In this document: positions 34,576 through 44,699 of the stretch, one piece after another
Position numbering within the stretch: the stretch's first letter is position 1
How the letters are laid out: each line of letters begins with the position of its first letter
Source of the DNA: Mycolicibacter heraklionensis
GTDB taxonomy: Bacteria; Actinomycetota; Actinomycetes; Mycobacteriales; Mycobacteriaceae
Length of the DNA stretch: 62,636 nt
NCBI GenBank assembly: GCA_001673575.1
Contig: LZME01000139.1
Coordinates: 1 to 62,636, forward strand
Reading direction: 5' to 3'
Position numbers and translations under genes: made by a program
The notes under the pieces: model-generated
What the model saw: the letters and a program-made list of their open reading frames with translations, nothing else
The model's database searches: none
What the model was told of the DNA's origin: nothing

Positions 34576-36036
34576 TCAGAAGTCGGGCGGCGTGGCCAGC
34601 CCGGCAGCCGAGACCGGCGACAGATAGACGCCGATCAGACTGCGCTGCCACCAGGCCCCGTCGCGTCGCCGCTCGGCCCACGTGGTGAAGCGGTACTCGT
34701 AGAGCAGTATCCGTACGAAGCGCGGCGGGGTGTCCGGAAACGGGTTGTAGCGCAACAGACGTAACGTGTCGCGGTCATTGCTCAGTAGCCGCTGCAGCAG
34801 CGCATCACGCCATGGCACCCCATACCGCGGCGAGAGCGCGGCGAACCACATCAGCCAGTCGAGCCGCAGATGATAGGGCGCCCATTGACGCGGAAGTCGG
34901 TCCACCGCACCGGGTTTACCTTTGAAGTGATATTCGCTCCAGGGCGTTCGCTCGGTGAGCTCCGCCGCCGCCGTTCCCTCGATCACCAGCTCCCGCCGGG
35001 AGCGGCCAACAGTCCCGAACGCGCCGTAGCTGTTGACCAGATGAAGCGGGTTGAAGCTGGCATTCATGCGCTGATTGCGCGACGCCAGGTTGCGCACCGG
35101 CCAGTAGCTCAGCACCACGACTGCCGCCGCGTACACCATCACCAGCGCGGTAAACCACATCGGGGCCTGCGGCATGTCCGGTGCCTGCAGGCCCGAAATC
35201 GTTCCGGTGAACCAGGATTCGTCGAGAGCCCCGGCGGCCAACACGATCGTGATCCAATTCAGCCAGGCGAAGTTGCCGGAGGCGACCAGCCACAGCTGGG
35301 TGATGATGATGATCCCGGCGGCCACCCCGGCGATGGGTTGCGGAGCGAACAACCCGAACGGGACCACCAGTTGGGCGACATGGTTGCCCGCTGCCTCTAT
35401 TCGGTGCAACGGTTTCGGCAGGTGGTGGAAGAACCAGCTCAACGGGCCGGGCATCGGCTGGGTCTCGTGGTGGTAGTACAGGCAGGTCAAGTCGCGCCAG
35501 CAGGAATCGCCGCGCAACTTGATCAGCCCCGCGCCGAACTCGATGCGGAACAGCAGCCAACGCGCCAGCCACATGATGAGCACCGGTGGCGCCACCCGGT
35601 CGTTGCCCAAGAAGACCGCCAATAACCCGGTTTCCAGCAGAATCGACTCCCAGCCGAACGCGTACCAGGTCTGGCCGACGTTGACGATTGACAGATACAG
35701 CACCCACAGGAGCAGCCAGATCGCCATCACCGTCCACAACGGCACCAACTCTCCGGCGCCCACCACCAGAGCCGCGGCCAGTCCCGCACCCAACCAGCAC
35801 ACGAACGCGAAGAAACGATCCGAGTAGTGCAGATGAAAAATGCTCGGCGTCAGCCGAAACGGGCGGCGTCGCACGTACTGCGGTACCGGTGTCATGCCGT
35901 GCTCGCCGATCAGGGCGCGGAACTGCCGGGCAGCCGCGACAAACGCGATGACATAGACCGCCGCGATCCCGCGTTCGAGGAGCAGCCGTCCCAGCCAGTA
36001 CCCAGAACCGCTCAACCACGCCCACTGTGTGCTCAC
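34576..36036 (-). CDS. Lipase maturation factor-like membrane protein
   Basis: The 486-residue protein has several membrane helices and family-typical pieces: QTWYAFGWESILLETGLLAV, RIEFGAGLIKLRGDSCWRDL, TCLYYHHETQPMPGPLSW, and later NQRMNASFNPLHLVNSYGAF and the C-terminal LLRYNPFPDTPPRFVRILLY. These match the LMF1/LMF2-like family, whose bacterial function is unknown. GTG at 36036 is the start. It converges on the 13E12 gene (14-bp gap) and lies 48 bp after cinA on the same strand. Confidence 0.85.
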   Translation of the reverse strand: MSTQWAWLSGSGYWLGRLLLERGIAAVYVIAFVAAARQFRALIGEHGMTPVPQYVRRRPFRLTPSIFHLHYSDRFFAFVCWLGAGLAAALVVGAGELVPLWTVMAIWLLLWVLYLSIVNVGQTWYAFGWESILLETGLLAVFLGNDRVAPPVLIMWLARWLLFRIEFGAGLIKLRGDSCWRDLTCLYYHHETQPMPGPLSWFFHHLPKPLHRIEAAGNHVAQLVVPFGLFAPQPIAGVAAGIIIITQLWLVASGNFAWLNWITIVLAAGALDESWFTGTISGLQAPDMPQAPMWFTALVMVYAAAVVVLSYWPVRNLASRNQRMNASFNPLHLVNSYGAFGTVGRSRRELVIEGTAAAELTERTPWSEYHFKGKPGAVDRLPRQWAPYHLRLDWLMWFAALSPRYGVPWRDALLQRLLSNDRDTLRLLRYNPFPDTPPRFVRILLYEYRFTTWAERRRDGAWWQRSLIGVYLSPVSAAGLATPPDF

Positions 36037-36084
36037 ACCTGCAACTCCTCGGTGTGATGTTCATACCACCGGTGGAGGCAGGAG

Positions 36085-37359
36085 TCAGCCGGTTGACAGT
36101 GCTCGGAACAGGAGATGCATGGCCACGGTCGTCGAGCGCTCCCGGACATCGGCCCGCTCCCCCGGCAAACGGGTGGTCCGGGTGGTCATCCGGCCATCAC
36201 CGAGCGCCACACAGAAACACACCGTGCCCACCGGTTTGTCCGGCGTTCCGCCGCCAGGCCCGGCGATGCCCGTGATCGCCACCGCGGTGTCGGCACCGAA
36301 GCGGCGCAGGGCGCCCGCGGCCATCGCCTCGGCCACCGGCTCGGACACCGCGCCGTGTTCGGCGATCAATGCCGCGTCGACGCCCAGCAGTTCGATCTTC
36401 GCCTCGTTGGAGTAGGACACCACTCCGCCGGCCAAGTAGTTCGAGGCGCCCGGCGGGTCGGCCAGCCGCCCCGCCAGTAGGCCCGCGGTGCAGGATTCGG
36501 CGGTCGCGATCTGGCGACCGGCCAGCGCCGACGCCACCAGATCGTCGATCTGCGAACCATCCTCGGAAAAGATCGCCCGGGAATGCCGTTCGCGAAGCAA
36601 CGCCAGTAACTGCTTATAGGCTCCGGCGGCGTCCGGCTCGTAGCGCGTGACGATCTCCAGTTCACCGCGACGCAGGCAGGTGGTGATCTCCAGCCGGTGG
36701 AAGTCGCCGATGGCATCTTGGGCGTGCCGCAGCGTGTCGGCCAGCCCGGACTCGGGCAAGCCGAACATCCGGATCGTCTGCTGCTCGTAGTGCGTCCGGC
36801 CGGCCAAGGCCTCCTGCACCGCGGCGGTCTCGATTGCCTTGTGCCACATCGGTTGCAGCTCACGAGGCGGCCCCGGCAGCACCACGACCGTCGGCGAACC
36901 GGGCACCACCACTCCGGGCGCGGTGCCCACCGGGTCCAGGATCGTCGCGCCGGCCGGAACCATCGCCTGCTTGCGGTTGGCCGCCCGGACCGTCGCGAAA
37001 TCCGGCGCGCCCGGGCCCGTATAGCGCGCCATCATCGGTTTGATGATCTCGGCGATCCGGGCTTCCAGCTCGTCGTCGAGCACGACATCACGGCCGCAGA
37101 ACCTGGCGACGGTCTCGACCGTCAGGTCGTCAGCCGTCGGCCCCAGGCCGCCGCTGGTGATGATCAAGTCCACACCCTCGGCGGCCAGGAACCGCAGCTG
37201 ACTCTCGATGTCCCTGGGCCGGTCGCCACAGATCGTGATGTGCGCCAACTCGACTCCCAGTTCTAAGAGTCGGTCGGCCAACCACGGTCCGTTCCGGTCG
37301 GTCACACGTCCGGTGAGTACCTCGGTACCGGTGACGACGATTCCTGCGCGTGCGCTCAC
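36085..37359 (-). CDS. cinA: CinA-like protein (molybdopterin-like + NMN amidase domains)
   Basis: The 424-residue protein has an N-terminal MoCF-like domain ([59 protein letters not shown]) and a C-terminal amidase domain from ~270 ([56 protein letters not shown]). CinA proteins act as ADP-ribose pyrophosphatase and/or nicotinamide-mononucleotide deamidase in NAD recycling, and the mycobacterial CinA has been linked to NAD-adduct drug tolerance. Length is normal. GTG start at 37359. Confidence 0.93.
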   Translation of the reverse strand: MSARAGIVVTGTEVLTGRVTDRNGPWLADRLLELGVELAHITICGDRPRDIESQLRFLAAEGVDLIITSGGLGPTADDLTVETVARFCGRDVVLDDELEARIAEIIKPMMARYTGPGAPDFATVRAANRKQAMVPAGATILDPVGTAPGVVVPGSPTVVVLPGPPRELQPMWHKAIETAAVQEALAGRTHYEQQTIRMFGLPESGLADTLRHAQDAIGDFHRLEITTCLRRGELEIVTRYEPDAAGAYKQLLALLRERHSRAIFSEDGSQIDDLVASALAGRQIATAESCTAGLLAGRLADPPGASNYLAGGVVSYSNEAKIELLGVDAALIAEHGAVSEPVAEAMAAGALRRFGADTAVAITGIAGPGGGTPDKPVGTVCFCVALGDGRMTTRTTRLPGERADVRERSTTVAMHLLFRALSTG

Positions 37360-37383
37360 CGGTCCGAGATTACGCAGTCAGCG

Positions 37384-37881
37384 TCAGGGCAAGCCCGGAA
37401 TCAGCATGACCTCCATCGGCGTCACCGGAGCAACCGGAACGCTGGGCAGGTAGCCGGTGGGAGCGAACGCCGTCGGTGCCGCAGGCACCGGGGCCGAACC
37501 ACCGAAGTTCGGCAGCGGGAACGGCAGCACCGAGCTCAGGCTGGCCGGAAGGTTCCCCAGTCCGGGCAGCCCGGTGGCGGCCTGCTGCTGGGGCATCGCG
37601 CTCGGCGACGGCGGCACGTTGAAGGTCGCGGTCGCCAGCGGTGCCTGCCCGGGTGTCGCGGGCGGCGCGAAGGTGGTGCCGCTCAGCGCCCCCGTCGTGG
37701 TCTGCAGCAACTGCTGCGGCAGGCTCGTCGAGGACGCGACCATCTGCTCGACCACGCCGGACAACCCCGGGTTGATCGGCGCGGTGTCGGCGTTCGCGGT
37801 GGCGCTGGACGCCAGCGCAGTGAGGAACAGACCCGCAGCGGCGCCGGCCGCGACGGTCAGGTACTTACGGATTCGTGACAT
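37384..37881 (-). CDS. Secreted Pro/Ala-rich protein, unknown
   Basis: The 165-residue protein has a signal peptide (KYLTVAAGAAAGLFLTALAS, cleavage near ANA-DT) and a low-complexity mature part rich in Pro, Ala, Gly and Leu (ATPGQAPLATATFNVPPSPS, LPFPLPNFGGSAPVPAAPT). It resembles Rv1906c-type exported proteins (from memory). No enzymatic motif is visible. It lies 24 bp upstream of the cinA start on the same strand. The next 131 bp up to 38012 show nothing recognisable. Confidence 0.7.
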   Translation of the reverse strand: MSRIRKYLTVAAGAAAGLFLTALASSATANADTAPINPGLSGVVEQMVASSTSLPQQLLQTTTGALSGTTFAPPATPGQAPLATATFNVPPSPSAMPQQQAATGLPGLGNLPASLSSVLPFPLPNFGGSAPVPAAPTAFAPTGYLPSVPVAPVTPMEVMLIPGLP

Positions 37882-38012
37882 GGCTTCTCCCCAATCCCAA
37901 CAACTACAAGGTCGGGACCGAAGTTAGCCGTGTGAAAACTGATGCCAGTGTGACACGAGGGGCGTTTATGCAACCGTTGCGAACCGGAGCCGCAGCAGTT
38001 ACCGACCCGGCC

Positions 38013-38249
38013 TCAGCGGGCCAACCAGCTCGCAGTCTTCGCCAGGTCGGTGGTGTAGGCCAGCAGGACGCCGTCCTCGTAGTGGGCTCCGCCGTTGAGG
38101 GCGGTGCTGTCGCGCCAAATCGCGTGAACCTGGAAGATCCCACGGCTGTAGACATCGACACGCTCACGCTGGGTACGCGCCCAGCCTTGCTGCTCTGCCT
38201 TTTCCGACAAGGTTTCCCGCGCGTCGGTCGCGGTGGTCTCACTGGTCAT
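38013..38249 (-). CDS. Small conserved protein, unknown
   Basis: The 78-residue soluble protein starts MTSETTATDARETLSEKAEQ and contains QGWARTQRERVDVYSRGIFQ, VHAIWRDSTALNGGAHYEDG and ends in LAKTASWLAR. It looks like a small alpha/beta protein with no membrane segment or cofactor motif. ATG at 38249 is favoured over longer starts because the frame before it is unlike protein. It is divergent from the HAD gene. Confidence 0.65.
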   Translation of the reverse strand: MTSETTATDARETLSEKAEQQGWARTQRERVDVYSRGIFQVHAIWRDSTALNGGAHYEDGVLLAYTTDLAKTASWLAR

Positions 38250-38367
38250 GAAGCCGACCCTCTTTTCGCATAGGCCAAACACGCTATCAGCTGCCCAGAT
38301 ACGTCCTCCTGCGGCGCGGCGCGCGACCACCCCCAACACGCCTGGCACCGACGTAACATCGACGGCG

Positions 38368-39159
38368 ATGACCGCAGTACCGAGTGATCCGATCGCCGAC
38401 GTCGCCCGGACCGAATCGGGCGCGCGGATCGGGGCGTTCTTCGACCTCGACGGCACCTTGGTCTCTGGGTTCACCGCCACCGCACATGCCGGCGACCGGA
38501 TCCGCCGGCGCCAGGCCCGCGCAGGTGAGGTGTTCGGCGTCGTCGAGGCCGCCGTGCGGTATCGCCTGGGGCGGATGCAATTCGAACGGTTGCTGGTGCG
38601 GGCAGCGGGCTATCTGCGCGGCGAGACCATCAGCGAACTCAACGACGTCGGCGCACGACTGTTCGCCGACCACATCACCAGCCGGATCTACCCGCACATG
38701 CACGAGATCGTGCGGGCGCATCAGCAGCGGGGCCACACCGTCGTACTGAGTTCCTCGGCACTGACCATCCACGCCGAACCGGTGGCCCGGTTCCTGGGTA
38801 TCCCGCAGGTGCTGTGCAACCGCTTCGAACTCGACGAGCGGGGCGTCCTCACCGGTGACATCGTCAAGCCCGTGGTGTGGGGCGCGCAGAAGGCGGCCGC
38901 CGTGCAGGATTTCTGCGCGGCCAACGGGGTCGATCTCGCCGAAAGCTTCTTCTATGCCGACGGCGACGAGGATGCGGCGCTGATGGCGCTGGTAGGCCGC
39001 CCCCGGCCGGTCAATCCCCGGCCCCGGCTGGCGGCACTGGCCGCCGAACACGGTTGGCCGGTGCTGCGCATCACCGGCCCCGACCGCACGGCAGGGCGAT
39101 CGTTGCGCCGCGCCGCCGGTTTCGGGGTGGCGGTGCTGCGCGCTTTTTCCACGCGCTGA
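38368..39159 (+). CDS. HAD-IB family phosphatase
   Basis: The 263-residue protein has the HAD motifs: GAFFDLDGTLVSGFT (nucleophile and acid Asp), VVLSSSALTIHAEPVARFLG (motif II Ser), and FFYADGDEDAALMALVGRP (motif IV acids). An IB-type helical cap lies between. It resembles the phosphoserine-phosphatase-like proteins of mycobacteria, some fused to acyltransferases; here it stands alone. ATG at 38368 begins MTAVPSDPI. Substrate unknown. Confidence 0.85.
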   Translation: MTAVPSDPIADVARTESGARIGAFFDLDGTLVSGFTATAHAGDRIRRRQARAGEVFGVVEAAVRYRLGRMQFERLLVRAAGYLRGETISELNDVGARLFADHITSRIYPHMHEIVRAHQQRGHTVVLSSSALTIHAEPVARFLGIPQVLCNRFELDERGVLTGDIVKPVVWGAQKAAAVQDFCAANGVDLAESFFYADGDEDAALMALVGRPRPVNPRPRLAALAAEHGWPVLRITGPDRTAGRSLRRAAGFGVAVLRAFSTR

Positions 39160-39256
39160 GCCACCCGATGCCCTAAGACACGATTGCCGGTAGTGTTAGG
39201 TTTCACCAGCACACCTAGGCCCGACTGGCCTCATGATGCTGCGTCTGGTACTTAAT

Positions 39257-39270
39257 TAGAACACGTTTCA
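39257..39270. promoter_or_regulatory. KstR box upstream of the nitronate monooxygenase-like gene
   Basis: TAGAACACGTTTCA fits the KstR consensus TNNAACNNGTTNNA at every defined position. It lies 33 bp before the start codon, where it would block the promoter. The rest of 39160-39302 shows the ribosome site GAAGGAG. Confidence 0.65.
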
Positions 39271-39302
39271 CTTCGATCCCACGCCCTGTGAAGGAGTCCG
39301 TC

Positions 39303-40433
39303 ATGCACACTCCCCTCTGCGACGAACTCGGCATCGAGTTCCCGATCTTCGCTTTTACGCACTGTCGCGACGTTGTCGTCGCGGTGAGTAAGGCCGGCGG
39401 TTTCGGGGTGCTGGGCGCGGTGGGCTTCACCCCGGAGCAGCTCGAGATCGAGCTGAAGTGGATCGACGAGAACATCGGCGACCACCCGTACGGCGTGGAC
39501 ATCGTCATCCCGAACAAGTACGAGGGCATGGACTCCGGGCAGTCCGCCGAGGAACTCGCCGAATCGCTGCGCAAGCTGGTCCCCCAGCAGCACCTCGACT
39601 TCGGCAAGAAGCTCCTCGCCGACCACGGTGTGCCCGTTGAGGGCGCCGACGCCGACAGCCTGCAGCTGCTCGGCTGGACCGAGGCGACCGCCACCCCGCA
39701 GGTCGAGGTCGCGCTGCAGCACCCGAAGGTGACGATGATCGCCAACGCGCTCGGCACTCCCCCGGCGGACATGATCAAGCACATCCACGAGGCGGGCCGC
39801 AAGGTCGCCGCGCTGTGCGGCTCCGCGCGACAGGCGCAGAAGCACGCCGCGGCCGGCGTGGACATCATCATCGCCCAGGGCGGCGAAGCCGGTGGGCACT
39901 GCGGCGACGTGGGCTCGATCGTGCTGTGGCCCGAGGTCGTCAAGGCGGTCGCACCGGTACCGGTGCTGGCGGCGGGCGGCATCGGCAGCGGCCAGCAGAT
40001 CGCCGCGGCCCTCGCGCTGGGCGCGCAGGGCGCTTGGACCGGTTCGCAGTGGCTGATGGTCGAGGAGTCCTCGAACACCGAGGCGCAGCACGCGGCATAC
40101 ATCAAGGCCGGCAGCCGCGACACCGTGCGCAGCCGCTCCTTCACCGGCAAGCCGGCCCGGATGCTGCGCAACGACTGGACCGAGGCCTGGGAAGCTCCGG
40201 AGAACCCGAAGCCGCTGGGCATGCCGCTGCAGTACATGGTCTCCGGCATGGCCGTGCGGGCCACCAACAAGTACCCGAACGAGAGCGTCGACGTCGCGTT
40301 CAACCCGGTCGGCCAGGTCGTCGGCCAGTTCACCAAGGTGGAGAAGACCGCGACCGTCATCGAGCGGTGGATTCAGGAGTACCTCGAGGCCACCGGCACC
40401 CTGGAAGCCCTCAACGAGGCATCGGGCGTCTGA
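39303..40433 (+). CDS. Nitronate monooxygenase-family flavoprotein
   Basis: The 376-residue FMN-dependent TIM-barrel protein belongs to the nitropropane dioxygenase family: TPLCDELGIEFPIFAFTHCR, SKAGGFGVLGAVGF, GVDIIIAQGGEAGGHCGDVG with the family His, and VPVLAAGGIGSGQQIAAALA for phosphate binding. The true substrate may be a CoA thioester or nitronate. ATG at 39303 follows GAAGGAGTCCGTC. A perfect KstR box upstream ties it to sterol degradation (inference); it resembles the Rv1894c product from memory. Confidence 0.87.
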   Translation: MHTPLCDELGIEFPIFAFTHCRDVVVAVSKAGGFGVLGAVGFTPEQLEIELKWIDENIGDHPYGVDIVIPNKYEGMDSGQSAEELAESLRKLVPQQHLDFGKKLLADHGVPVEGADADSLQLLGWTEATATPQVEVALQHPKVTMIANALGTPPADMIKHIHEAGRKVAALCGSARQAQKHAAAGVDIIIAQGGEAGGHCGDVGSIVLWPEVVKAVAPVPVLAAGGIGSGQQIAAALALGAQGAWTGSQWLMVEESSNTEAQHAAYIKAGSRDTVRSRSFTGKPARMLRNDWTEAWEAPENPKPLGMPLQYMVSGMAVRATNKYPNESVDVAFNPVGQVVGQFTKVEKTATVIERWIQEYLEATGTLEALNEASGV

Positions 40434-40437
40434 TCGA

Positions 40438-40905
40438 TTACCGCTCGGCGCCCAGAGACGCGCGCAGAAACGGTTGTGCGACAACGGCATAAAGGCCGAA
40501 TACCGCAAACGGCGCCAGCAGCGGTAGCCAAGGAAGCTGCCACGGGAACACCGTCGCGACTAACCCCGCGACGGTGAACCCGAGGGCAAAGATCGCGGTC
40601 GGCAAAGTCAGTGTGCCGACGTGGCGCAGCGCAAGGTAGCCGACCGCGGCCAGACCGGCCACCGCCGCCGAAACATCAGGTGGATCGGCCAGACCGATGG
40701 CGACTGCCGCGAGCAACACCGCCATCGTGGCCACCGCTTTCCAGCGGAGCCCGAGTAGCACCGCACCGGCGGCCAGCAGCGCCGCGATCCCTGCCATGCC
40801 CGAGGCGCCCAAACCGGCGACCGCGGCCATCGACAGGCCGGCCAGACCGCACAGGCCGGACAGCCCCAGCGACAGGTGCGTGTCGAGTCCGGCCGACAGC
40901 GCCAT
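40438..40905 (-). CDS. Membrane protein at the end of the MoxR operon
   Basis: The 155-residue protein is almost wholly hydrophobic: SAGLDTHLSLGLSGLCGLAG, IAALLAAGAVLLGLRWKAVA, VAGLAAVGYLALRHVGTLTL and LPTAIFALGFTVAGLVATVF predict four to six helices. No named family is recognised. Its start overlaps the stop of the DUF58 gene (TGATG; GTG 40908 is an alternative), so it is the last cistron of the five-gene unit. It converges on the nitronate monooxygenase-like gene with a 4-bp gap. Confidence 0.7.
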   Translation of the reverse strand: MALSAGLDTHLSLGLSGLCGLAGLSMAAVAGLGASGMAGIAALLAAGAVLLGLRWKAVATMAVLLAAVAIGLADPPDVSAAVAGLAAVGYLALRHVGTLTLPTAIFALGFTVAGLVATVFPWQLPWLPLLAPFAVFGLYAVVAQPFLRASLGAER

Positions 40906-42175
40906 CACCGCACCGCCGCCGGTCTGCGCCGCTGCGTGACCACACGCATCGCCTGCTCCAGCGGCTGTTCGTACGGCCAGGAGGCGACGTCGACGCCGAT
41001 GGTGGCCATGTCGCGGTACATGGCGCTGCGCTGCAGCGTCCAGATCCGGGCCACCAAGGGATCCAGGTCGTTCTCGAATGGCGAGCCACCCAGCACGTCG
41101 ACCGCGAGCACCACGTGGCCCCGTTTTCGCAGATCGGTCAGCGCCAGCGCGAATTCGGTGTCCAGCAGCGTGGAGAACGCAATGATCAACGCACCCGCCG
41201 GGACCGCGGCCCGGGGTGCCAGCGTCCCGGTGGTCGACTCGACTCCATCACCGGCACCGAGGACCGCGTCGACGATGCGATAGAACTGGCGCTGCCCGAT
41301 CTCCGCACCCACCCACCGCGGGTGGCGGCCACCGAGAATGACGATGCCGGCACGGTCGCCATTGCGCAGCGCGGTCTGCACCACCTGCGCCGCGCCGAGT
41401 ACCGACCGTTCGGTTGCCTCGGTCGCCGGGCCGGCAGGCTGCGGGTAGGCGTCGATCAACACCACGACGTCGGCGCCACGATCGGTCAGGCGCTGGGTGA
41501 TATGCAGGCTCCCCCGTCGGGCGCTGACCGGCCAATTCACCGAGCGCAGCGGATCGCCGGGAACGTAGGCGCGGATGTCGGCGTACTCCACGCCGCGGCC
41601 CGGATGCCGGGTCAGGTGGGTCCCGACCCGATCGAGCAAGTCGCTGTGCGGTACCGGGGTGGACTGCGGCGGCGCCAGCGGGAACACGGTGACCTCGGCG
41701 ACATCGACAGTTCCCGTCCCGACCAGCAGACCACCCCGGGCCACGGCACTCACGGTGGCACGGATCGGATACCGGCCCCAGCGTCCGGCGGTGGCAGTGA
41801 CCGCTTTTCGGCTTCCAGCCGCGACGGTGGACTCCGCGATCTCGAGACTGAGCGCCGGATGCGCCGACACCGCCAGACTCATGCGAACCATGTCGGGACC
41901 CGATACCGTTGCGCCGACCGCCAATTCGACCGACTCGGTCTCGAAGCAGCGTTGCTCCGACGGCGTGGCATGTACCCGCAAGCCCGGGACGGGTCGCTGG
42001 CTGTCCAACGAGCACAGGACGGCAAGCAACGGTGCCGCAAAGGCGATCAGCTGCCAGCGCGATGCACCCACGGCCAGCACCAGGGCCAGCGCGGCACCGG
42101 TGGCCACCGCCTTGGCGAATGGCGATGCCCGCCAATGCATGACGACGTCCACCGCCAACAGCTCGGGGTCTTGCG

Positions 42176-42179
<4 letters not shown>
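40905..42179 (-). CDS. DUF58 domain protein
   Basis: The 424-residue protein has two N-terminal hydrophobic segments (AVATGAALALVLAVGASRW, LIAFAAPLLAVLCSL), a beta-rich region, then the DUF58 signature GVEYADIRAYVPGDPLRSVN with WPVSARRGSLHITQ, and a VWA-like fold (ADVVVLIDAYPQP, DRAGIVILGG). DUF58 proteins accompany MoxR ATPases and may be their substrates or adaptors. GTG at 42179 overlaps the MoxR stop by 4 bp (GTGA). Confidence 0.85.
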
Positions 42180-43155
<976 letters not shown>

Positions 43156-43159
<4 letters not shown>

Positions 43160-43644
43160 CGCTGCTCCAGGCGGCACAGGATCTCTTCCAGCACAGCACG
43201 TCCGGGGCCGGGCCCGCTGTCGCCGGTGGGCGCGACATTGCCGGGATCGACCCACGGCCAGAGCTCGTCGCCGAACAACAGCGCCCCGGTGGCCGCGAAC
43301 GCAGCGGGATCTTTCGCCCTCCCCTGCCCGGCGGAGACCTCGAACCGCCGTGCCAGGATCGGTCGCCACCGCCGATCCCAGTCGGCTCTGGTCGATTCCG
43401 CCCAGCGGATTCTGGCTTCGGTGCCCGTGCGCCACCGGCGCAGCGCCTCACCGGGCTCATCGGTCACCGCCGGATCTGCGGGCGGTCCCGGACCTCCCGT
43501 GGCCAGCAGGCGCCGAAGGCCGAGAACCGGCAGCGCGACCGCGAGGCCCGCCGCCCCGAACAACAGCTGGTGCTGGTGGGTCATCAGCGCCACGACCTCA
43601 GCGGCAACGATCAACAGGACACCCTGCAGCACAAGTGTTTTCAT
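43156..43644 (-). CDS. Membrane protein of the MoxR operon
   Basis: The 162-residue protein has two N-terminal membrane helices (LVLQGVLLIVAAEVVALM, LLFGAAGLAVALPVLGLRRL) and a cytoplasmic or exposed Trp/Arg-rich domain (ALRRWRTGTEARIRWAESTR, DWDRRWRPILARRFEV). I do not recognise a named family, but genes of this type sit between DUF4129 and MoxR genes in other mycobacteria (from memory). It overlaps both neighbours by 4 bp. Confidence 0.7.
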
Positions 43645-44624
43645 CGCGGATTCCGCAATTCCTCGAGTACCTGCCGCAGTGCCGCGATCGCATCAGCGCG
43701 ATCACGCTCGGTCATCAGGTGGGTGCTGAAGCGCGCCTCGGTGAACAGTTTCACCAGCCGGGTCGCGTTGGGCGCGGGCAACGCGTGGTGTTCGACGGCT
43801 CGCGCCAGCACTTCGGTGGGGGTGTCGAAGGCCCGGGGTGCGATATCGGGAACGGCGCCCAGGTGGCGTTCCATCACCGCGTAGCAGGCGATGATCGCCG
43901 CCCGTGGCTCGCGACTGGGATCGACGATGCGAGCTAGGCCGAGTTCCGCTGCCCGAACCAGGTTCTCGCCAGCACTCGGTTCGCCCACCGTCGCCGGGAT
44001 CACGATGATCTCGGGCGGCGCGGGATGCTCGCGCCGGGCGCGTGCGGCGAGTACCGCGGTCGCCAGCAGAGCCAGCAGCAGGGTGGCTACGGCCAGCAGA
44101 TAGGCGGACGCGCCACCGGCCAGTCCGCTGGGCGCGGCCGGCGGCGGGGCCGGCGCACCCGGTGTACCCGGTGGCGTCTCACCCGTTCCGGGCACCTCCG
44201 CCGGCAGCTCGATGCGGAGGCCGCCACCGAGCTTCGCCAGCATCAGGATGGTCAGCAGCCACAACGCCAGCGCCGCCGCGACGATCAGCACCGCGCGCCA
44301 GACCGGTCCTCGTCCGGCCCCGGCAGTCAGGGACAACTGGCCGATGCTGCCGGCCGTTGCGCGTTGATGCCGCGCCCGATGCACCACAGCGACCGCGATG
44401 ATCGTGCCCGACACCGCCAATAACGCCGCCAACACAACCGGTTCCACGGTGCCGGCGGCGCTCGTGCGGTGTGGCTCAGGCGCGGCACCGGGTAGGTATC
44501 CGCGCGTCGTGGCGCCGGCCGCCAGCAGCAGCACGCCCAGGGCGATCACTCGCACGGTCGCCCTGTCGCTACCGGCCATCACCGGAACGCCAGGTACCTG
44601 GGTTTCCCGCCGTCGCCGCGGCAT
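43641..44624 (-). CDS. DUF4129-type membrane protein, first gene of the MoxR operon
   Basis: The 327-residue protein has four hydrophobic segments (VRVIALGVLLLAAGATTRGY; EPVVLAALLAVSGTIIAVAV; RAVLIVAAALALWLLTILML; YLLAVATLLLALLATAVLAA) with a Pro-rich loop between the last two, then a soluble C-terminus with IIACYAVMERHLGAV, DTPTEVLARAVEHHAL and FTEARFSTHLM, the DUF4129 pattern. The start is uncertain: ATG 44624, GTG 44639 or ATG 44579. The stop overlaps the next gene's ATG. Confidence 0.78.
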   Translation of the reverse strand: MPRRRRETQVPGVPVMAGSDRATVRVIALGVLLLAAGATTRGYLPGAAPEPHRTSAAGTVEPVVLAALLAVSGTIIAVAVVHRARHQRATAGSIGQLSLTAGAGRGPVWRAVLIVAAALALWLLTILMLAKLGGGLRIELPAEVPGTGETPPGTPGAPAPPPAAPSGLAGGASAYLLAVATLLLALLATAVLAARARREHPAPPEIIVIPATVGEPSAGENLVRAAELGLARIVDPSREPRAAIIACYAVMERHLGAVPDIAPRAFDTPTEVLARAVEHHALPAPNATRLVKLFTEARFSTHLMTERDRADAIAALRQVLEELRNPR

Positions 44625-44699
44625 TCCCCATACTGGCACGCCAGGGCGGGAAGCGGCCAGGATCGCGCCGACAGCCCCGCGTCGTTCAGGCCGGGCCGG

